Of a DNA stretch of 64,000 nt, positions 63,428-64,000 are shown piece by piece (position 1 is the stretch's first letter; each line of letters begins with the position of its first letter). This stretch comes from Agarivorans sp. TSD2052. Lineage in GTDB: Bacteria; Pseudomonadota; Gammaproteobacteria; Enterobacterales; Celerinatantimonadaceae. The notes below the pieces were generated by a model, which saw nothing but the letters and a program-made list of their open reading frames with translations, made no database searches and had not been told where the DNA came from. The stretch spans positions 4,050,001 to 4,114,000 of the forward strand of contig NZ_CP096670.1 of assembly GCF_023238625.1 (NCBI RefSeq). The letters run 5' to 3'. Made by a program: the position numbers and the translations under genes.

Positions 63428-64000
63428 TACTCAGCACTCACTTGCTTTGGATTAGCGCTTTCTTGTTTGGCGGCTTTGTCAGCTTCTTCTTTCTTTAGGC
63501 GCTCGTTCTTGTCTTTTAAGAAATCGATATATTCTTGAACTTCAGGTGATACGTCTTCTACCGAATTAAACTCAGGCAATACTGGCACCTTAGTTTCAGG
63601 CATTAATGCCACCCCTAACTCTTCACGTAGCAATTGCTGAGCGCGGATTTGGCTATATTTACGCGAACTCACATTTTGCATAGTCACCGAATCGCGAATA
63701 ATGGTCGGACGAATAAAGATCATCAGGTTACGTTTGGTTTTCTTCGAGTTGGTAGACCTGAACAAGTGGCCAAGTACCGGAATATCACCCAGTAATGGTA
63801 CTTTAGATTCACTTTCTTCAATTTGGTCGTCTAATAAACCACCCAAAATGATGGTGTCACCACTGTCAACCAACACTGTGGTTTGTAATTGGCGCTTCGC
63901 AAATACCACGTCTACCGAGGTTTGCCCTTGTACTTTAGACACCTCTTGCTCAATGGTGAGCTGCACGGCATCGCCTTCGTTTATTTGTGGCGTTACTTTT
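63427..64000 (-). CDS. gspD: Type II secretion secretin GspD, C-terminal part (5' end beyond window)
   Basis: About 191 C-terminal residues are inside the window; the frame is open to the edge. [15 protein letters not shown] and [18 protein letters not shown] are the secretin gate and barrel motifs, followed by [16 protein letters not shown] Lys/Glu-rich tail ([26 protein letters not shown]) is the S-domain region that usually binds a pilotin. It forms the outer-membrane pore. gspC and the rest of gspD must lie beyond the right edge. Confidence 0.97.
   Translation of the reverse strand, partial: KVTPQINEGDAVQLTIEQEVSKVQGQTSVDVVFAKRQLQTTVLVDSGDTIILGGLLDDQIEESESKVPLLGDIPVLGHLFRSTNSKKTKRNLMIFIRPTIIRDSVTMQNVSSRKYSQIRAQQLLREELGVALMPETKVPVLPEFNSVEDVSPEVQEYIDFLKDKNERLKKEEADKAAKQESANPKQVSAE

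Noticed and set aside
1-64000. Mobile elements, CRISPR arrays, prophage genes, tRNA or rRNA genes
   Set aside because: I found no transposase, integrase or phage protein among the frames, no regularly spaced repeats, and no cloverleaf or rRNA-like segment by eye.

Overview
The window looks like chromosomal backbone DNA of a marine gammaproteobacterium of the Alteromonadales type. The inference rests on several E. coli/Vibrio/Shewanella-like housekeeping neighbourhoods: fabR-yijD next to trmA, metJ divergent from metBL, ubiCA convergent with plsB, glpEG, and cysQ-nudE-yrfG next to a type II secretion operon. Lineage-typical families (DUF5610, DUF2999, DUF2059, DUF4397) and a PEP-CTERM protein add to it. 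An Agarivorans-like genus would fit, but the sequence alone does not prove it. No insertion sequence, prophage, integron, CRISPR array, rRNA or tRNA was seen.

Layout. 1-1.9 kb: the 3'-truncated vitamin B12 receptor gene btuB behind a cobalamin riboswitch. 1.95-6 kb: a DUF5610 protein, trmA, a YHS-domain protein, yijD and fabR. 6.2-8.3 kb: a lipoprotein GH13 alpha-amylase. 8.4-12.5 kb: the methionine regulon segment metL-metB/metJ with four tandem met boxes. 12.5-16.6 kb: rhlE, small proteins, a vanZ-like gene split by a single-base frameshift in a T7 run, and a LysR regulator. 16.7-20.1 kb: aguB-permease-aguA, which turns agmatine into putrescine. 20.2-26.6 kb: an Asp/Glu/hydantoin racemase followed by a complete branched-chain-type ABC importer, divergent from a GntR/FCD regulator, with three TTGTTAAC palindromes between them. 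26.7-32.4 kb: plsB, ubiA, ubiC, a FliL-like protein, glpG and glpE. 32.5-37.4 kb: a second complete LIV-type ABC importer (livKHMGF) with an attenuator-like hairpin and a pseudoknot-capable upstream region. 38-43 kb: an acidic DUF4397 lipoprotein, an MscS channel and oligopeptidase A. 43.2-48.1 kb: an orphan PAS histidine kinase, glutathione reductase and the glutamate symporter GltS. 48.1-55.1 kb: a PEP-CTERM protein, an M14 carboxypeptidase, an unknown membrane protein, a YlqF GTPase, cytochrome c5, cysQ, nudE and yrfG. 55.1 kb to the end: the type II secretion operon gspD(partial)-E-F-G-H-I-J-K-L-M-N.

How the parts fit. The window is rich in nutrient capture: B12 and starch uptake or digestion, two amino-acid-type ABC importers, a glutamate symporter, and a secretion machine able to export hydrolases. 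Most genes are ordinary. The most interesting items are the vanZ frameshift at a homopolymer, the triple operator in front of the racemase-linked transporter, the pseudoknot-capable leader upstream of livK, and the isolated PEP-CTERM protein. I did not find a convincing wholly new multi-gene system.
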